NCBI GenBank assembly: GCA_002389295.1
Contig: DGOE01000167.1
Coordinates: forward strand, 1-26,188
Direction: 5' to 3'
DNA length: 26,188 nucleotides
Origin: Flavobacteriales bacterium UBA4474
GTDB taxonomy: Bacteria; Bacteroidota; Bacteroidia; Flavobacteriales_D; Sanyastnellaceae
A program made the position numbers and the translations under genes. The notes below the pieces were generated by a model. That model was not told where the DNA came from and did no database searches. It worked only from the letters and a program-made list of their open reading frames with translations. Below, piece by piece: positions 1-7,603 of the stretch (the first letter of the stretch is position 1; every line of letters begins with the position of its first letter).

Positions 1-69
1 GGCGCCTATGTGCTCACGCTCGAACTCGAGGGGCGCGGGGTGTGGTCGCAACGGCTGATGGTTCGTTGA
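1..69 (+). CDS. C-terminal end of a secreted protein, probable T9SS sorting tail (partial)
   Basis: Only the last 22 codons before TGA are inside the window. They read GAYVLTLELEG...WSQRLMVR. This matches the usual end of a type IX secretion C-terminal domain in Bacteroidota: a G-x-Y-x-(hydrophobic) strand, a short turn, a second hydrophobic strand and a final basic residue. If so, the protein is exported across the outer membrane and its tail is cleaved. The catalytic part lies upstream of the window, so its function cannot be named. A hairpin terminator follows 24 bp downstream. The frame is open to base 1, but assignment to the sorting-domain family rests on a short stretch. Confidence 0.6.
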   Translation, partial: GAYVLTLELEGRGVWSQRLMVR

Positions 70-92
70 CGCCTCATCTGCTCCAGACCCAC

Positions 93-128
93 ATGAAAAA
101 GGCGGCCTTTAGGGGCCGCCTTTTTCAT
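93..128. terminator. bidirectional intrinsic terminator
   Basis: A perfect 15-bp inverted repeat has arms at 93-107 and 114-128 and a 6-nt loop. The GC-rich core GGCGGCC/GGCCGCC is flanked by A5 on the left and T5 on the right, so it has a U-tract in both directions. It lies between the convergent ends of the partial secreted-protein gene and the Bax inhibitor gene, as expected for a shared terminator. Confidence 0.9.
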
Positions 129-144
129 TGACTGCGGTTGAACC

Positions 145-894
145 TCAGTCGCGCCGGCCGAGCAGGCGCAGCAAGAACAAAAAGAGGTTGATGAAATCGA
201 GGTACAGGCTGGTCGCGCCGAGCAGCGCCAATTTTCGGCCGTGCTCACTGCCGTACTCGACGCCGGCTGCGATGCGCTTCAGCTTTTGGGTGTCATAGGC
301 GATGAGGCCGGTAAATATGAGGACCCCGCCGATGGATATGAGGTAATCCAGGGCCGAGGAGGCCAAGAACCAATTCACCAACATGGCAATCAGGATCCCA
401 ATCAAGGCCATCATCAGGATGCTGCCAAAGCGACTGAGGTCTGTCGAGGTGGTGTAGCCGATGACGGACATAACGAGAAAAGTGCCCGCCGTGATGCCAA
501 ACACTTGCGTCAAGCTCCCCATGCTGTAGACCAAGAAGATGCTGCTGAGCGAAGCCCCCATGGTCGCACTGAAGGCCACAAACAGGAGGGCCAAGCCCGA
601 TGCGCTCAATCGCTGAATCCCGAAGTTCATCGCCAAGATGAAGCCCAATGGCCCCAGTGTGACCACCCATCCCAGCATGCTCATTCCACCGGTCTGATTG
701 TAGAGCATTGTGATGGCACCGCTGGAGGCGAAGTACCACGCCATGGCGGCGGTGATGGCCAAGCCGCCCGCCATCCATCCGTAGACGCCATTCATGAAGG
801 CGCGCTCATCTGCCATGACGGGGGCGCCGGCAGAGGAGAAACCTGAAGTGCTGTTGGCCCCGCCAAAGATGCGGGGAGGGTCTTGATTGGACAT
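145..894 (-). CDS. Bax inhibitor-1/YccA family membrane protein
   Basis: This is a 249-residue integral membrane protein of the BI-1/YccA (TMBIM) family. After a soluble, Gly/Ser-rich N-terminus of about 30 residues there are about seven hydrophobic helices. They begin near the FMNGVYGWMAGGLAITAAMAW segment, and the protein ends in the typical SLYLDFINLFLFLLRLLG helix. The conserved IAYDTQKLKRIA loop before the last helix is present. Family members are linked to calcium leak and to interaction with the FtsH protease, but the role here is inferred only. The ATG at 894 lies 28 bp after the folE stop on the same strand, so it may be the last gene of a pterin-synthase/folE/BI-1 transcription unit ending at the terminator at 93-128. 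Confidence 0.93.
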   Translation of the reverse strand: MSNQDPPRIFGGANSTSGFSSAGAPVMADERAFMNGVYGWMAGGLAITAAMAWYFASSGAITMLYNQTGGMSMLGWVVTLGPLGFILAMNFGIQRLSASGLALLFVAFSATMGASLSSIFLVYSMGSLTQVFGITAGTFLVMSVIGYTTSTDLSRFGSILMMALIGILIAMLVNWFLASSALDYLISIGGVLIFTGLIAYDTQKLKRIAAGVEYGSEHGRKLALLGATSLYLDFINLFLFLLRLLGRRD

Positions 895-922
895 GGACGC
901 AAATTGCGCAATTCCTGCGAAA

Positions 923-1525
923 TCAGGCGCCTTTCGTGTCGATCAAACGCATGAATTCCTTGCGCGTTTTGGGATCATTTAGAAATACACCGGTAAATGC
1001 ACTGGTCGCGGTCTGGCTGTGTTGCTTCTCCACACCGCGCATTTGCATGCACAGGTGGTGTGCTTCGATGACCACGGCCACTCCCCGTGGCTCCAATGTC
1101 TCCTGTATGCAATCCCGGATTTGGCGGGTGAGCCGCTCTTGGACTTGCAGGCGACGTGCAAACACATCCACCACACGCGGAATCTTGCTCAAGCCTGTAA
1201 TGCGGCCCTGCGGGATGTACGCCACATGCGCTTTGCCCATGAAGGGCAGCATGTGGTGCTCGCACAATGAAAACACCTCGATGTCCCGCACCAGCACCAT
1301 CTCTTCGCACTGTTCTTCGAACACGGCGGCCTTCAGAATGGCCGCGGGGTCTTGGCCCATGCCTTGGGTCAGAAAAGCCAGCGCTTTGGCCGCCCGCTCG
1401 GGGGTCTTGATCAGGCCCTCGCGGTCAGCGTCCTCTCCCAAACCCGACAGCAGGGCCCGGTAATGTCCAGCGAGGTCAGCAATCGCTTCCTCGTCATAGT
1501 GGTCTTCTCGGCGGTAGAGCGGCAT
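923..1525 (-). CDS. folE: GTP cyclohydrolase I (FolE)
   Basis: FolE converts GTP to 7,8-dihydroneopterin triphosphate, the first step of folate and biopterin-type synthesis. The 200-residue product carries the family signatures: LCEHHMLPF (zinc Cys and catalytic His residues), GLSKIPRVVDVFARRLQ, and EAHHLCMQMRGV with the second zinc Cys. Length is normal for the homodecameric type I enzyme. I chose the ATG at 1525; an upstream TTG at 1534 adds three residues and is less likely. It follows a 6-pyruvoyl-tetrahydropterin-synthase-like gene by 27 bp on the same strand, so the two probably act in one pterin pathway. Confidence 0.96.
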   Translation of the reverse strand: MPLYRREDHYDEEAIADLAGHYRALLSGLGEDADREGLIKTPERAAKALAFLTQGMGQDPAAILKAAVFEEQCEEMVLVRDIEVFSLCEHHMLPFMGKAHVAYIPQGRITGLSKIPRVVDVFARRLQVQERLTRQIRDCIQETLEPRGVAVVIEAHHLCMQMRGVEKQHSQTATSAFTGVFLNDPKTRKEFMRLIDTKGA

Positions 1526-1552
1526 GGCGCGCAATTTAAGATTCCGGGAAGG

Positions 1553-1975
1553 TTATTCTCCGCCGTAGTAGTCGGCGTAGTTGTTCTCCGTTTCGTAGAG
1601 CCGCAGGTGGTGCAACTGGCAGCCCACTGCACCAATCGCCTCTTCGAGCTGCTCCCAAATGGCGATGATGAGGTTTTCTGTTGAGGTCTTCACACCCTTC
1701 ATCCAGGGCACATCGAGGTTGAGGTTGCGGTGGTCCAGTGGGTCTTCTACGCGCTCCTTGATGATGTCGCGCAAATCCTTGAGGTCCATGCAATAACCCG
1801 TATCCTCGGCCGGGACACCCTTGATGGTCACATGCAGTTCATAGTTGTGGCCATGCCAGTTGGGGTTGGCGCATTTCCCGAATACTTCGAGGTTGCGCTC
1901 TTCTGTCCACGCATCGTTCCACAACTTGTGGGCGGCATTGAAGCGGGCGCGGCGGGTGACATAAACGTGTTTCAT
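1553..1975 (-). CDS. 6-pyruvoyl-tetrahydropterin synthase / QueD superfamily enzyme, PTPS-type
   Basis: This is a 140-residue T-fold enzyme. Zinc ligands His16 (FNAAH) and His41/His43 (WHGHNY) are present, as are Cys35 in GKCANPNWHGHNY and the C-terminal YETENNYADY segment with the substrate-anchoring Glu. The spacing between the catalytic Cys and the HGH motif is five residues, and DHRNLNLDVP follows. This resembles eukaryote-like PTPS more than the shorter C-x3-HGH spacing of typical QueD. It may make 6-pyruvoyl-tetrahydropterin from FolE product or, alternatively, 6-carboxy-tetrahydropterin for queuosine. An in-frame extension upstream to 2134 runs into divergent hldD and lacks protein character, so I chose the ATG at 1975. 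Confidence 0.9.
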   Translation of the reverse strand: MKHVYVTRRARFNAAHKLWNDAWTEERNLEVFGKCANPNWHGHNYELHVTIKGVPAEDTGYCMDLKDLRDIIKERVEDPLDHRNLNLDVPWMKGVKTSTENLIIAIWEQLEEAIGAVGCQLHHLRLYETENNYADYYGGE

Positions 1976-1987
1976 GGGCGGGGGTGT

Positions 1988-1999
1988 GAAGGTACCTTC
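1988..1999. promoter_or_regulatory. 12-bp palindrome in the divergent PTPS/hldD gap
   Basis: GAAGGTACCTTC is a perfect 12-bp palindrome in the 30-bp gap between the divergent starts at 1975 and 2006. It creates TACCTTCG rightward and TACCTTCA leftward, each a partial match to the Bacteroidota -7 element TAnnTTTG. No good -33 TTG was found for either. It could be an operator or overlapping weak promoters; the assignment is tentative. Confidence 0.3.
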
Positions 2000-2005
2000 G
2001 TCCCT

Positions 2006-2983
2006 ATGATTACCATTACCGGTGCCGCCGGGTTCATTGGAAGTGCTTTGGCGGCTCGCCTGAATGCGGAGGGATTTCGTGATCTCGTCTTGGTCGACGA
2101 CTTTGAATCGCGCCCAGACAAGGCGCGGAACCACGCCGACCGCACCTGTGTTGAACGCGTGAACCGCCGCGATTTTTCCCGTTGGTTACAGGAAAATGAG
2201 GCGCAAGTCCAGTTTGTCTTTCACCTCGGTGCCAGAACCGATACCGCCGAGCAGGATACCGCTGTATTCGACGACCTCAACCTCGGATACAGCCAAGAAA
2301 TTTGGAGGCTGTGCCACCGGTTTGGCCTGCCCTTGGTGTACGCATCGAGCGCGGCCACGTATGGCGGAGGTGAGCACGGGTATTCCGACCGGCACAAAGG
2401 TGTGGCGGCGTTGCGTCCCCTCAACCCCTACGGCGAGAGCAAGCAGCAATTCGACCTGTGGGCATTGGCCGAGGCCGAGGCTGGCAGGGCCCCTTATTTC
2501 TGGGCGGGATTGAAGTTTTTCAATGTTTACGGTCCAGGAGAATACCACAAGGGGAGGATGGCTTCGGTGGTGTTTCACGCATTCAATCAAATCCAAGCCA
2601 CGGGAGGCATGCAGTTGTTTCGCAGCCACCGGGACGACTACGCCGATGGCGAGCAATTGCGTGACTTCGTCTACGTGCGCGACGTGGTGGACGTCTGCCA
2701 CTGGCTGATGCACCACCGCAAGGACAGCGGGCTCTACAACCTCGGTTCAGGCCAAGCGCGCAGCTTCCTGGATTTGACCCGCGCCACATTCGATGCGCTC
2801 AACACTGAGCACAACATCGGTTTCATCGATACGCCGGAAGACATCCGGGACACCTACCAATACTTCACCGAAGCTGACCTTTCCAAACTGCGCAGCATCG
2901 GCTACGCCACGCCCATGACACCGCTCGAAGAGGGGGTCGGTGAGTACGTTCAGCAGTATTTGATGCAGGAAAAGGTCCTGTAA
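2006..2983 (+). CDS. hldD: ADP-L-glycero-D-manno-heptose 6-epimerase
   Basis: HldD (RfaD) epimerises ADP-D-glycero-D-manno-heptose at C6 to give the ADP-L-heptose used in LPS inner core. The 325-residue product is an extended short-chain dehydrogenase. It has a Rossmann GAAGFIG motif at the N-terminus, YASSAATYGG (Ser114/Ser115), a catalytic Y142-x3-K146 pair in YGESK, the HldD-specific FFNVYGP and HKGRMASVVFH segments, and RDFVYVRDVVDV. Length agrees with the family. I chose the ATG at 2006, which begins directly with the Rossmann strand MITITGAAGF; an upstream in-frame extension overlaps the divergent pterin gene and lacks homology. It ends 6 bp from the convergent MerR gene. The Kdo transferase elsewhere in the window fits the same LPS pathway. 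Confidence 0.96.
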   Translation: MITITGAAGFIGSALAARLNAEGFRDLVLVDDFESRPDKARNHADRTCVERVNRRDFSRWLQENEAQVQFVFHLGARTDTAEQDTAVFDDLNLGYSQEIWRLCHRFGLPLVYASSAATYGGGEHGYSDRHKGVAALRPLNPYGESKQQFDLWALAEAEAGRAPYFWAGLKFFNVYGPGEYHKGRMASVVFHAFNQIQATGGMQLFRSHRDDYADGEQLRDFVYVRDVVDVCHWLMHHRKDSGLYNLGSGQARSFLDLTRATFDALNTEHNIGFIDTPEDIRDTYQYFTEADLSKLRSIGYATPMTPLEEGVGEYVQQYLMQEKVL

Positions 2984-2989
2984 GCCAGC

Positions 2990-3319
2990 TCAGTCTTTCG
3001 GGTCCAAGTCTGCCGCAATGCGCAGCAACTCCTCCTTGGCATGCTCGAGGCGGTTGCGCAACTCCACCATTCGCTGGTTTTCCTGCAAAGACTGGCGCAG
3101 CTGTCGCTTGGCGCCATCGATGGTGTACCCTTTTTCTTTGAGCAGCTCGTGCAGGACCGCGATGATCTCGATGTCCTTGGCGGTGTAGGCCCGTTTGCCG
3201 CTGCCGTGCTTCTTTGGGTCCAAGGCAGGAAACTCCTTCTCCCAATAGCGAAGCAGGGATTGGTTGACGCCGAATTTTTCGGCGACTTCAGAAATCGTCC
3301 AATACCGCTTGGTGGCCAT
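2990..3319 (-). CDS. MerR-family transcriptional regulator
   Basis: This is a small 109-residue MerR-type regulator. The N-terminal winged helix-turn-helix spans about residues 5-75 (WTISEVAEKFGVNQSLLRYWE, then the wing and second helix region to KGYTIDGAKRQL). It is followed by a short coiled-coil dimerisation helix. There is no C-terminal effector domain and no cysteine cluster for metal or redox sensing, so the ligand, if any, is unknown. It lies 48 bp after the M23 peptidase gene on the same strand and is probably co-transcribed from the promoter at 4356-4386. This suggests a link to envelope peptidase regulation (inference). Confidence 0.92.
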   Translation of the reverse strand: MATKRYWTISEVAEKFGVNQSLLRYWEKEFPALDPKKHGSGKRAYTAKDIEIIAVLHELLKEKGYTIDGAKRQLRQSLQENQRMVELRNRLEHAKEELLRIAADLDPKD

Positions 3320-3367
3320 GGCCTTGCAAGATGCGCAAGGCTGGGGGCTGAGCCAAATCTGAGGGGC

Positions 3368-4339
3368 TCAGTCGAAGCTCTGATTTGCGCTTTCCGACGC
3401 CGCGAGCAGCTGATCGTACTGTTCTGGCGACAAATCGTTGAAGTAATAATGCGCCGGATTCACCCTTTTTCCCTCCTTGAATACTTCGTAGTGGAGGTGC
3501 GGAGCCACTGAGGTGCCGGTCGACCCTACCAGGCCGATCACCTCGCCCCTTTGGACCCGTTGCCCCCGGCGCACAAGGATTTTGGACATGTGCGCATAGA
3601 GGGTCTCATAGCCGAAGCCATGGCGAATCCGCACGTGGTGACCGTAGCCATTGTACTTTTTCTTGACCTCTACCACCTCGCCGTCTCCCGTCGCAAAAAT
3701 CTCGGTACCCGTGGGCGCAGAGAAATCCATGCCCCAGTGCATTTTTCTCACTTTGTAAATGGGGTGGATGCGATAACCATAGCCACTCGCCATTCTTTTG
3801 AGGTCACTGTTTCGAACGGGTTGGATGGCTGGAATGCTCTCGAGCAAGGCCTCCCTGTTCTCGCTGAGTTCGATCAGCTGACCGAAACTCTCACCTTGGG
3901 CGAGCATGCGCCGCTCCAATTCAGCAATTTGTTCCCGCAGTTCGATGACCTGCTCGCTCTGACCGAGTCCGCGCAGTTCCCGGTAACGGTCCGCACCACC
4001 GATTCCCGGATTGCGGAGGTGTTCCGGATAGGGTTCGGCACCGAAGATGTTTCTGTAGATGGACTCATCCCTGTCGGTGAGCTCTCCCAGCGCGCCCGAC
4101 ATGCCCGTGACCTTCTCCTCCATCAGGACGACCTGTGACTCGAGAAAGGCAATTTCACGCTGCTGACGGCGGACCTTGGGACTCTCGAAGTATTGGTCGA
4201 AGGTCATGATCGAAACCACAGCCACCGCTGCCACTCCTGCCAACCTCAGCAAAAACCACCGCACGTAGTCAGCAGCCGTATACGGAACGGCTTCTGTCCT
4301 CAGTTGCTCCTGGTTGAAACGGATATGATGCTTCTTCAT
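3368..4339 (-). CDS. membrane-anchored M23/LytM-type peptidoglycan endopeptidase
   Basis: The 323-residue protein has one N-terminal transmembrane helix (about 28-47, WFLLRLAGVAAVAVVSIM). A long periplasmic coiled-coil-prone region (about 55-185) follows, then a C-terminal LytM domain. The zinc/catalytic set is intact: HWGMD (His201, Asp205) and HLHYE (His281, His283). It is therefore likely a genuine endopeptidase cutting peptidoglycan peptide crosslinks, unlike degenerate EnvC/NlpD-type activators. I chose the ATG at 4339 because it follows a clear promoter and precedes the membrane anchor; the open frame upstream to 4687 lies antisense to alaS. The MerR gene follows. Divergent alaS starts 127 bp away. 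Confidence 0.95.
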   Translation of the reverse strand: MKKHHIRFNQEQLRTEAVPYTAADYVRWFLLRLAGVAAVAVVSIMTFDQYFESPKVRRQQREIAFLESQVVLMEEKVTGMSGALGELTDRDESIYRNIFGAEPYPEHLRNPGIGGADRYRELRGLGQSEQVIELREQIAELERRMLAQGESFGQLIELSENREALLESIPAIQPVRNSDLKRMASGYGYRIHPIYKVRKMHWGMDFSAPTGTEIFATGDGEVVEVKKKYNGYGHHVRIRHGFGYETLYAHMSKILVRRGQRVQRGEVIGLVGSTGTSVAPHLHYEVFKEGKRVNPAHYYFNDLSPEQYDQLLAASESANQSFD

Positions 4340-4355
4340 GTGAAAAAACGCGGTG

Positions 4356-4386
4356 CAAAAATACGAGAAAGTCCCTACTTTCACAA
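4356..4386 (-). promoter_or_regulatory. Bacteroidota-type vegetative promoter for the M23 peptidase gene
   Basis: Read leftward, TTG (4386-4384) is followed by 20 nt and then TATTTTTG (4363-4356), continuing GCACC. This matches the Bacteroidota consensus -33 TTG and -7 TAnnTTTG in both sequence and spacing. Transcription would start about 10 nt upstream of the ATG at 4339. It is the clearest housekeeping promoter in the window. Confidence 0.75.
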
Positions 4387-4466
4387 CCGCAATCCCGCGC
4401 CACACGTGGGTTTCACTGATTTTACCACCAACAAGGGCGTGTGAACAACGCCCCGATCCTCGACCC

Positions 4467-7085
4467 ATGGACGCTGTCGACATCCGCAAGACCTTTCTTG
4501 ATTTCTTTCGTGAGAAGGCCCACACCATCGTGCCTTCTGCCCCCATGGTCCTCAAGGACGACCCCACTTTGATGTTTACCAACGCGGGGATGAACCCCTT
4601 CAAGGACATCTTTCTGGGCAACCGACCGGCCAAATCCCCGAGGGTGGCCGATACGCAGAAGTGCCTGCGGGTGAGCGGAAAACACAACGACCTGGAAGAA
4701 GTGGGTGTGGATACCTACCACCACACCATGTTTGAAATGCTCGGCAACTGGTCGTTTGGCGATTACTTCAAGCAGGAAGCCATCGACTGGGCGTGGGAGC
4801 TGTTGACAGACCGCTATGGCATAGACAAGGACAGCCTCTACATCACGGTCTTTGAAGGAGACGAAGGCGATGGGTTGGCCTTGGACCAAGAGGCCATGGA
4901 CATGTGGTTGAAGCATGTCCCGCCAGCGCGGATCATCAAGGCGGACAAGAAGGACAACTTCTGGGAAATGGGGGAAACCGGGCCTTGTGGGCCTTGCAGC
5001 GAAATCCACGTGGACATTCGGTCCCGCGCGGAGCGCGATGCCGTTCCCGGCGCCGATTTGGTGAACCAAGACCACCCCCAGGTGATCGAAATATGGAACC
5101 TGGTGTTCATGCAATTCATGCGCAAGGCGGATGGGTCCCTTGAGCCACTCCCGGCGCAGCACATCGATACGGGCATGGGCTTTGAGCGCTTGGCTGCGGT
5201 CTTGCAGAACAAGCAGTCCAACTACGACACGGACGTGTTCCAGCCCTTGATTGGGCAGCTTTCCAGCGCCTCAGGGCACACCTACACCGGGGGCGATGAC
5301 AAGGCCAACGTCGCCTTGCGGGTGTGCGCCGACCACGTCCGCGCAGTGGCCTTCTCCATCGCCGATGGACAGCTTCCTTCCAACGCCGGTGCCGGTTATG
5401 TCATTCGCCGCATCCTGCGCCGCGCGGTGCGTTATGGCTACAGCTTCCTCGGTTTTGACGCCCCCTTCCTTCATGCGCTTGTGCCCGTTCTCGACGGGCA
5501 GATGGGCGACTTCTTTCCGGAGTTGCGCCAGCAGCGCGAGTTGATTGAAAAAGTAATCAGAGAAGAAGAGGAGGGCTTCCTGCACACCTTGGACAAGGGC
5601 ATCGGCCTGCTCGATGAGCGCATTGGAAAAGGAAACCGCCTGGCTGGTCAAGATGCTTTTGAGCTCTATGACACTTTTGGCTTTCCCATTGACCTGACGG
5701 CCCTGATCTGCGGCGAAAAAGGGGTGGAGGTCGACCACCCGGGTTTTGAAGCCGCACTGGCCCAGCAGAAAGAGCGCTCTCGGGCTGCGGGCAAGATGGA
5801 CGCTGGGGATTGGACCGTCCTGGAAGACGACAAGGTGGAAGAATTTGTGGGGTACGACCGCACGGAGACACCCGTTCGCATCACGCGGCACCGCGAGGTC
5901 AAGGTCAAGGACAAGACGCGGTATCAATTGGTCTTCAACCTCACCCCCTTCTACCCTGAAGGTGGCGGACAGGTCGGTGACACCGGCGCCTTGATCGATG
6001 CCGACGGAAACCGCACAACCATCCTCACCACGCGCAAGGAAAATGAGCTGATCCTGCACATTACCGACCGGTTGCCGGCCGCGATGACCGGCACCTTCAC
6101 GGCGCAGGTCAACATGGACAAGCGCAGTGCCACCACGCTCAACCACACCGCGACGCACTTGCTGCACGAAGCCCTGCGCGACGTCCTCGGACAGCACGTG
6201 GAGCAGAAGGGATCGCTGGTCAAGGATGCGGCACTCAGGTTTGATTTCAGCCATTTCCAGAAGGTGACAGCAGAAGAACTGCTCGAGGTGGAAGCCCGCG
6301 TCAACGCAGCGATTCGCGAGAACCGCCTGCGCGATGAGCGGCGCAACATCCCCTTGGAAGAAGCCAAGTCGGCCGGCGCCATGATGTTGTTTGGCGAGAA
6401 GTACGGCGACACGGTGCGCATGATTGGGTTTGGCCCCAGCGTGGAGCTCTGTGGCGGCACGCACGTGTCAGCGACAGGGGAAATTGGGTTGTTCCGCATC
6501 ACTTCAGAAGGAGCTGTGGCTGCTGGAATACGCCGCATCGAGGCCGAAACCGGGCAGCGCGCATACGCGGGCGTGTCGGCTGACCGAGAAGTCTTGCGTC
6601 AAGCTGGAGATGCCCTCAAACAACCCGCGGACCTGGTCAAAGCGGTAGAGGAGCTTCAGGCCAAAGTCGCCGGACTGCAAAAGGAAGTCGAAGGCCACAG
6701 GAAAGCGCAGGCCGGTGCACTGAAGCAGACCCTGCTGCAAGAAATCGAAAGGCCGGGCGGACCGGGTACGCCGGGCATGCTGGTCCGGGAAGTGCCATTG
6801 GATGCTGGCGCCATCAAGGACATTGCCTTCCAACTCAAGGCCGAAGCGGCGCCGCTGTTTGCGGTGTTGGGGAGCCAGGTTGGTGGCAAGCCCACACTGA
6901 CGTGCCTCATCACGGAGGACCTCGCTCAGGAAAAGGACTGGAATGCCGGTCAGTTGATCCGCGATCTGGCGCGCCACATTCAGGGCGGCGGCGGTGGTCA
7001 ACCTTTCTTTGCTACGGCAGGAGGAAAGCAAGCATCAGGCTTGCCCGACGCCCTCGCTGCGGCGAAGGCTGTGTTCAACAATTAA
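4467..7085 (+). CDS. alaS: alanyl-tRNA synthetase
   Basis: AlaS charges tRNA-Ala in the cytoplasm. The 872-residue class II enzyme has the full bacterial layout. The N-terminal catalytic domain opens with IRKTFLDFFREKAHTIVPSAP (shortened here to its motif idea: R-x-x-F-x-x-FF) and includes a GPCGPCSEIH segment. Next come the tRNA-recognition domain, then the editing domain with zinc ligands HTATH (560-564) and CGGTH (662-666). The DHHA1/C-Ala region closes the protein with GGGGGQP near its end. I chose the ATG at 4467; the frame extends upstream to 4353, but that part overlaps the peptidase promoter. No clear -33/-7 promoter was found for it. It ends 36 bp before the convergent DUF5684-like gene. 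Confidence 0.98.
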   Translation: MDAVDIRKTFLDFFREKAHTIVPSAPMVLKDDPTLMFTNAGMNPFKDIFLGNRPAKSPRVADTQKCLRVSGKHNDLEEVGVDTYHHTMFEMLGNWSFGDYFKQEAIDWAWELLTDRYGIDKDSLYITVFEGDEGDGLALDQEAMDMWLKHVPPARIIKADKKDNFWEMGETGPCGPCSEIHVDIRSRAERDAVPGADLVNQDHPQVIEIWNLVFMQFMRKADGSLEPLPAQHIDTGMGFERLAAVLQNKQSNYDTDVFQPLIGQLSSASGHTYTGGDDKANVALRVCADHVRAVAFSIADGQLPSNAGAGYVIRRILRRAVRYGYSFLGFDAPFLHALVPVLDGQMGDFFPELRQQRELIEKVIREEEEGFLHTLDKGIGLLDERIGKGNRLAGQDAFELYDTFGFPIDLTALICGEKGVEVDHPGFEAALAQQKERSRAAGKMDAGDWTVLEDDKVEEFVGYDRTETPVRITRHREVKVKDKTRYQLVFNLTPFYPEGGGQVGDTGALIDADGNRTTILTTRKENELILHITDRLPAAMTGTFTAQVNMDKRSATTLNHTATHLLHEALRDVLGQHVEQKGSLVKDAALRFDFSHFQKVTAEELLEVEARVNAAIRENRLRDERRNIPLEEAKSAGAMMLFGEKYGDTVRMIGFGPSVELCGGTHVSATGEIGLFRITSEGAVAAGIRRIEAETGQRAYAGVSADREVLRQAGDALKQPADLVKAVEELQAKVAGLQKEVEGHRKAQAGALKQTLLQEIERPGGPGTPGMLVREVPLDAGAIKDIAFQLKAEAAPLFAVLGSQVGGKPTLTCLITEDLAQEKDWNAGQLIRDLARHIQGGGGGQPFFATAGGKQASGLPDALAAAKAVFNN

Positions 7086-7121
7086 AGCAGGTATGCGCCC
7101 TTGACCGGGCTCAACAAAAGG

Positions 7122-7496
7122 TCAGGCAAAGGCGGTTTCCGTATCCTTTGCGTAGACCGGGCCCTCGTATTCTTCGCTGTACGCCAAGCCCAAGTTGAGC
7201 ACGTAGAACGCGTTGAAGACCACCACCAACAGGTAATCGAGCCAGTGGGATTTGCCGAAACTCTGGGCCAATTCAACCAACCAACGGGCGGCGAAATACA
7301 GGTTGGCACCTGGGACCAGGATCCACAAAGCATGCATATCCGGGCGGCCGACAATGCGCATCAGCGCTACGACATTGAGCCCTGGAACCAAGGCGTGCCA
7401 GAAAGGCTGGCCGGCCTTATCGTAGAGGCGGGCAGCACCTGAGGCTGCGATCATGCCAAGAAAGACAATAAGTACGGCGCGTTGATTGATATCCAT
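7122..7496 (-). CDS. small DUF5684-like integral membrane protein
   Basis: A 124-residue, mostly hydrophobic protein with about four membrane segments. The core KAGQPFWHALVPGLNVV...IVGRPDMHALWILVPGANLY resembles DUF5684, a domain found alone or ahead of signal peptidase I in Bacteroidota. Here no peptidase domain follows: the protein ends in a short polar tail (YAKDTETAFA). Function is unknown. I chose the ATG at 7496 (MDINQRAVLIVFL), which begins at a membrane helix; the frame is open upstream to 7658 but overlaps the preceding regulator gene. The 107-bp gap upstream holds two small dyads (7541-7556, 7588-7602) but no convincing promoter. Confidence 0.72.
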   Translation of the reverse strand: MDINQRAVLIVFLGMIAASGAARLYDKAGQPFWHALVPGLNVVALMRIVGRPDMHALWILVPGANLYFAARWLVELAQSFGKSHWLDYLLVVVFNAFYVLNLGLAYSEEYEGPVYAKDTETAFA

Positions 7497-7540
7497 GAGA
7501 ATGGGCGTTGCTCTGCAACATAGACGGTGTACTTGGTACA

Positions 7541-7602
7541 TGGTTGCCTCCAACCAACTACCCATCAACAACTTGACCTTAATTGCACCCCTATAATAGG
7601 GG
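7541..7602. repeat. two short dyads in the gap between the NtrC-type and DUF5684-like genes
   Basis: TGGTTG-CCTC-CAACCA (7541-7556) and CCCCTATAATAGGGG (7588-7602, arms of 7 around one base) both lie in the 107-bp gap. Neither is followed by a T-tract on the minus strand, so I do not call them terminators. They could be an operator, an mRNA hairpin or chance. Confidence 0.3.
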
Positions 7603-7603
7603 G

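Noticed and set aside
1976..2134. N-terminal extension of the PTPS gene
   Set aside because: It overlaps the start of hldD and encodes no family sequence; the conserved region begins at the ATG at 1975.
5271..6464. Long open frame (397 codons) antisense to alaS
   Set aside because: It lies wholly opposite a clear alaS frame, has no recognisable motif, and such antisense frames are expected in GC-rich coding DNA.
7588..7602. CCCCTATAATAGGGG as an intrinsic terminator
   Set aside because: There is no T-tract after the stem on either strand, so termination is not supported.
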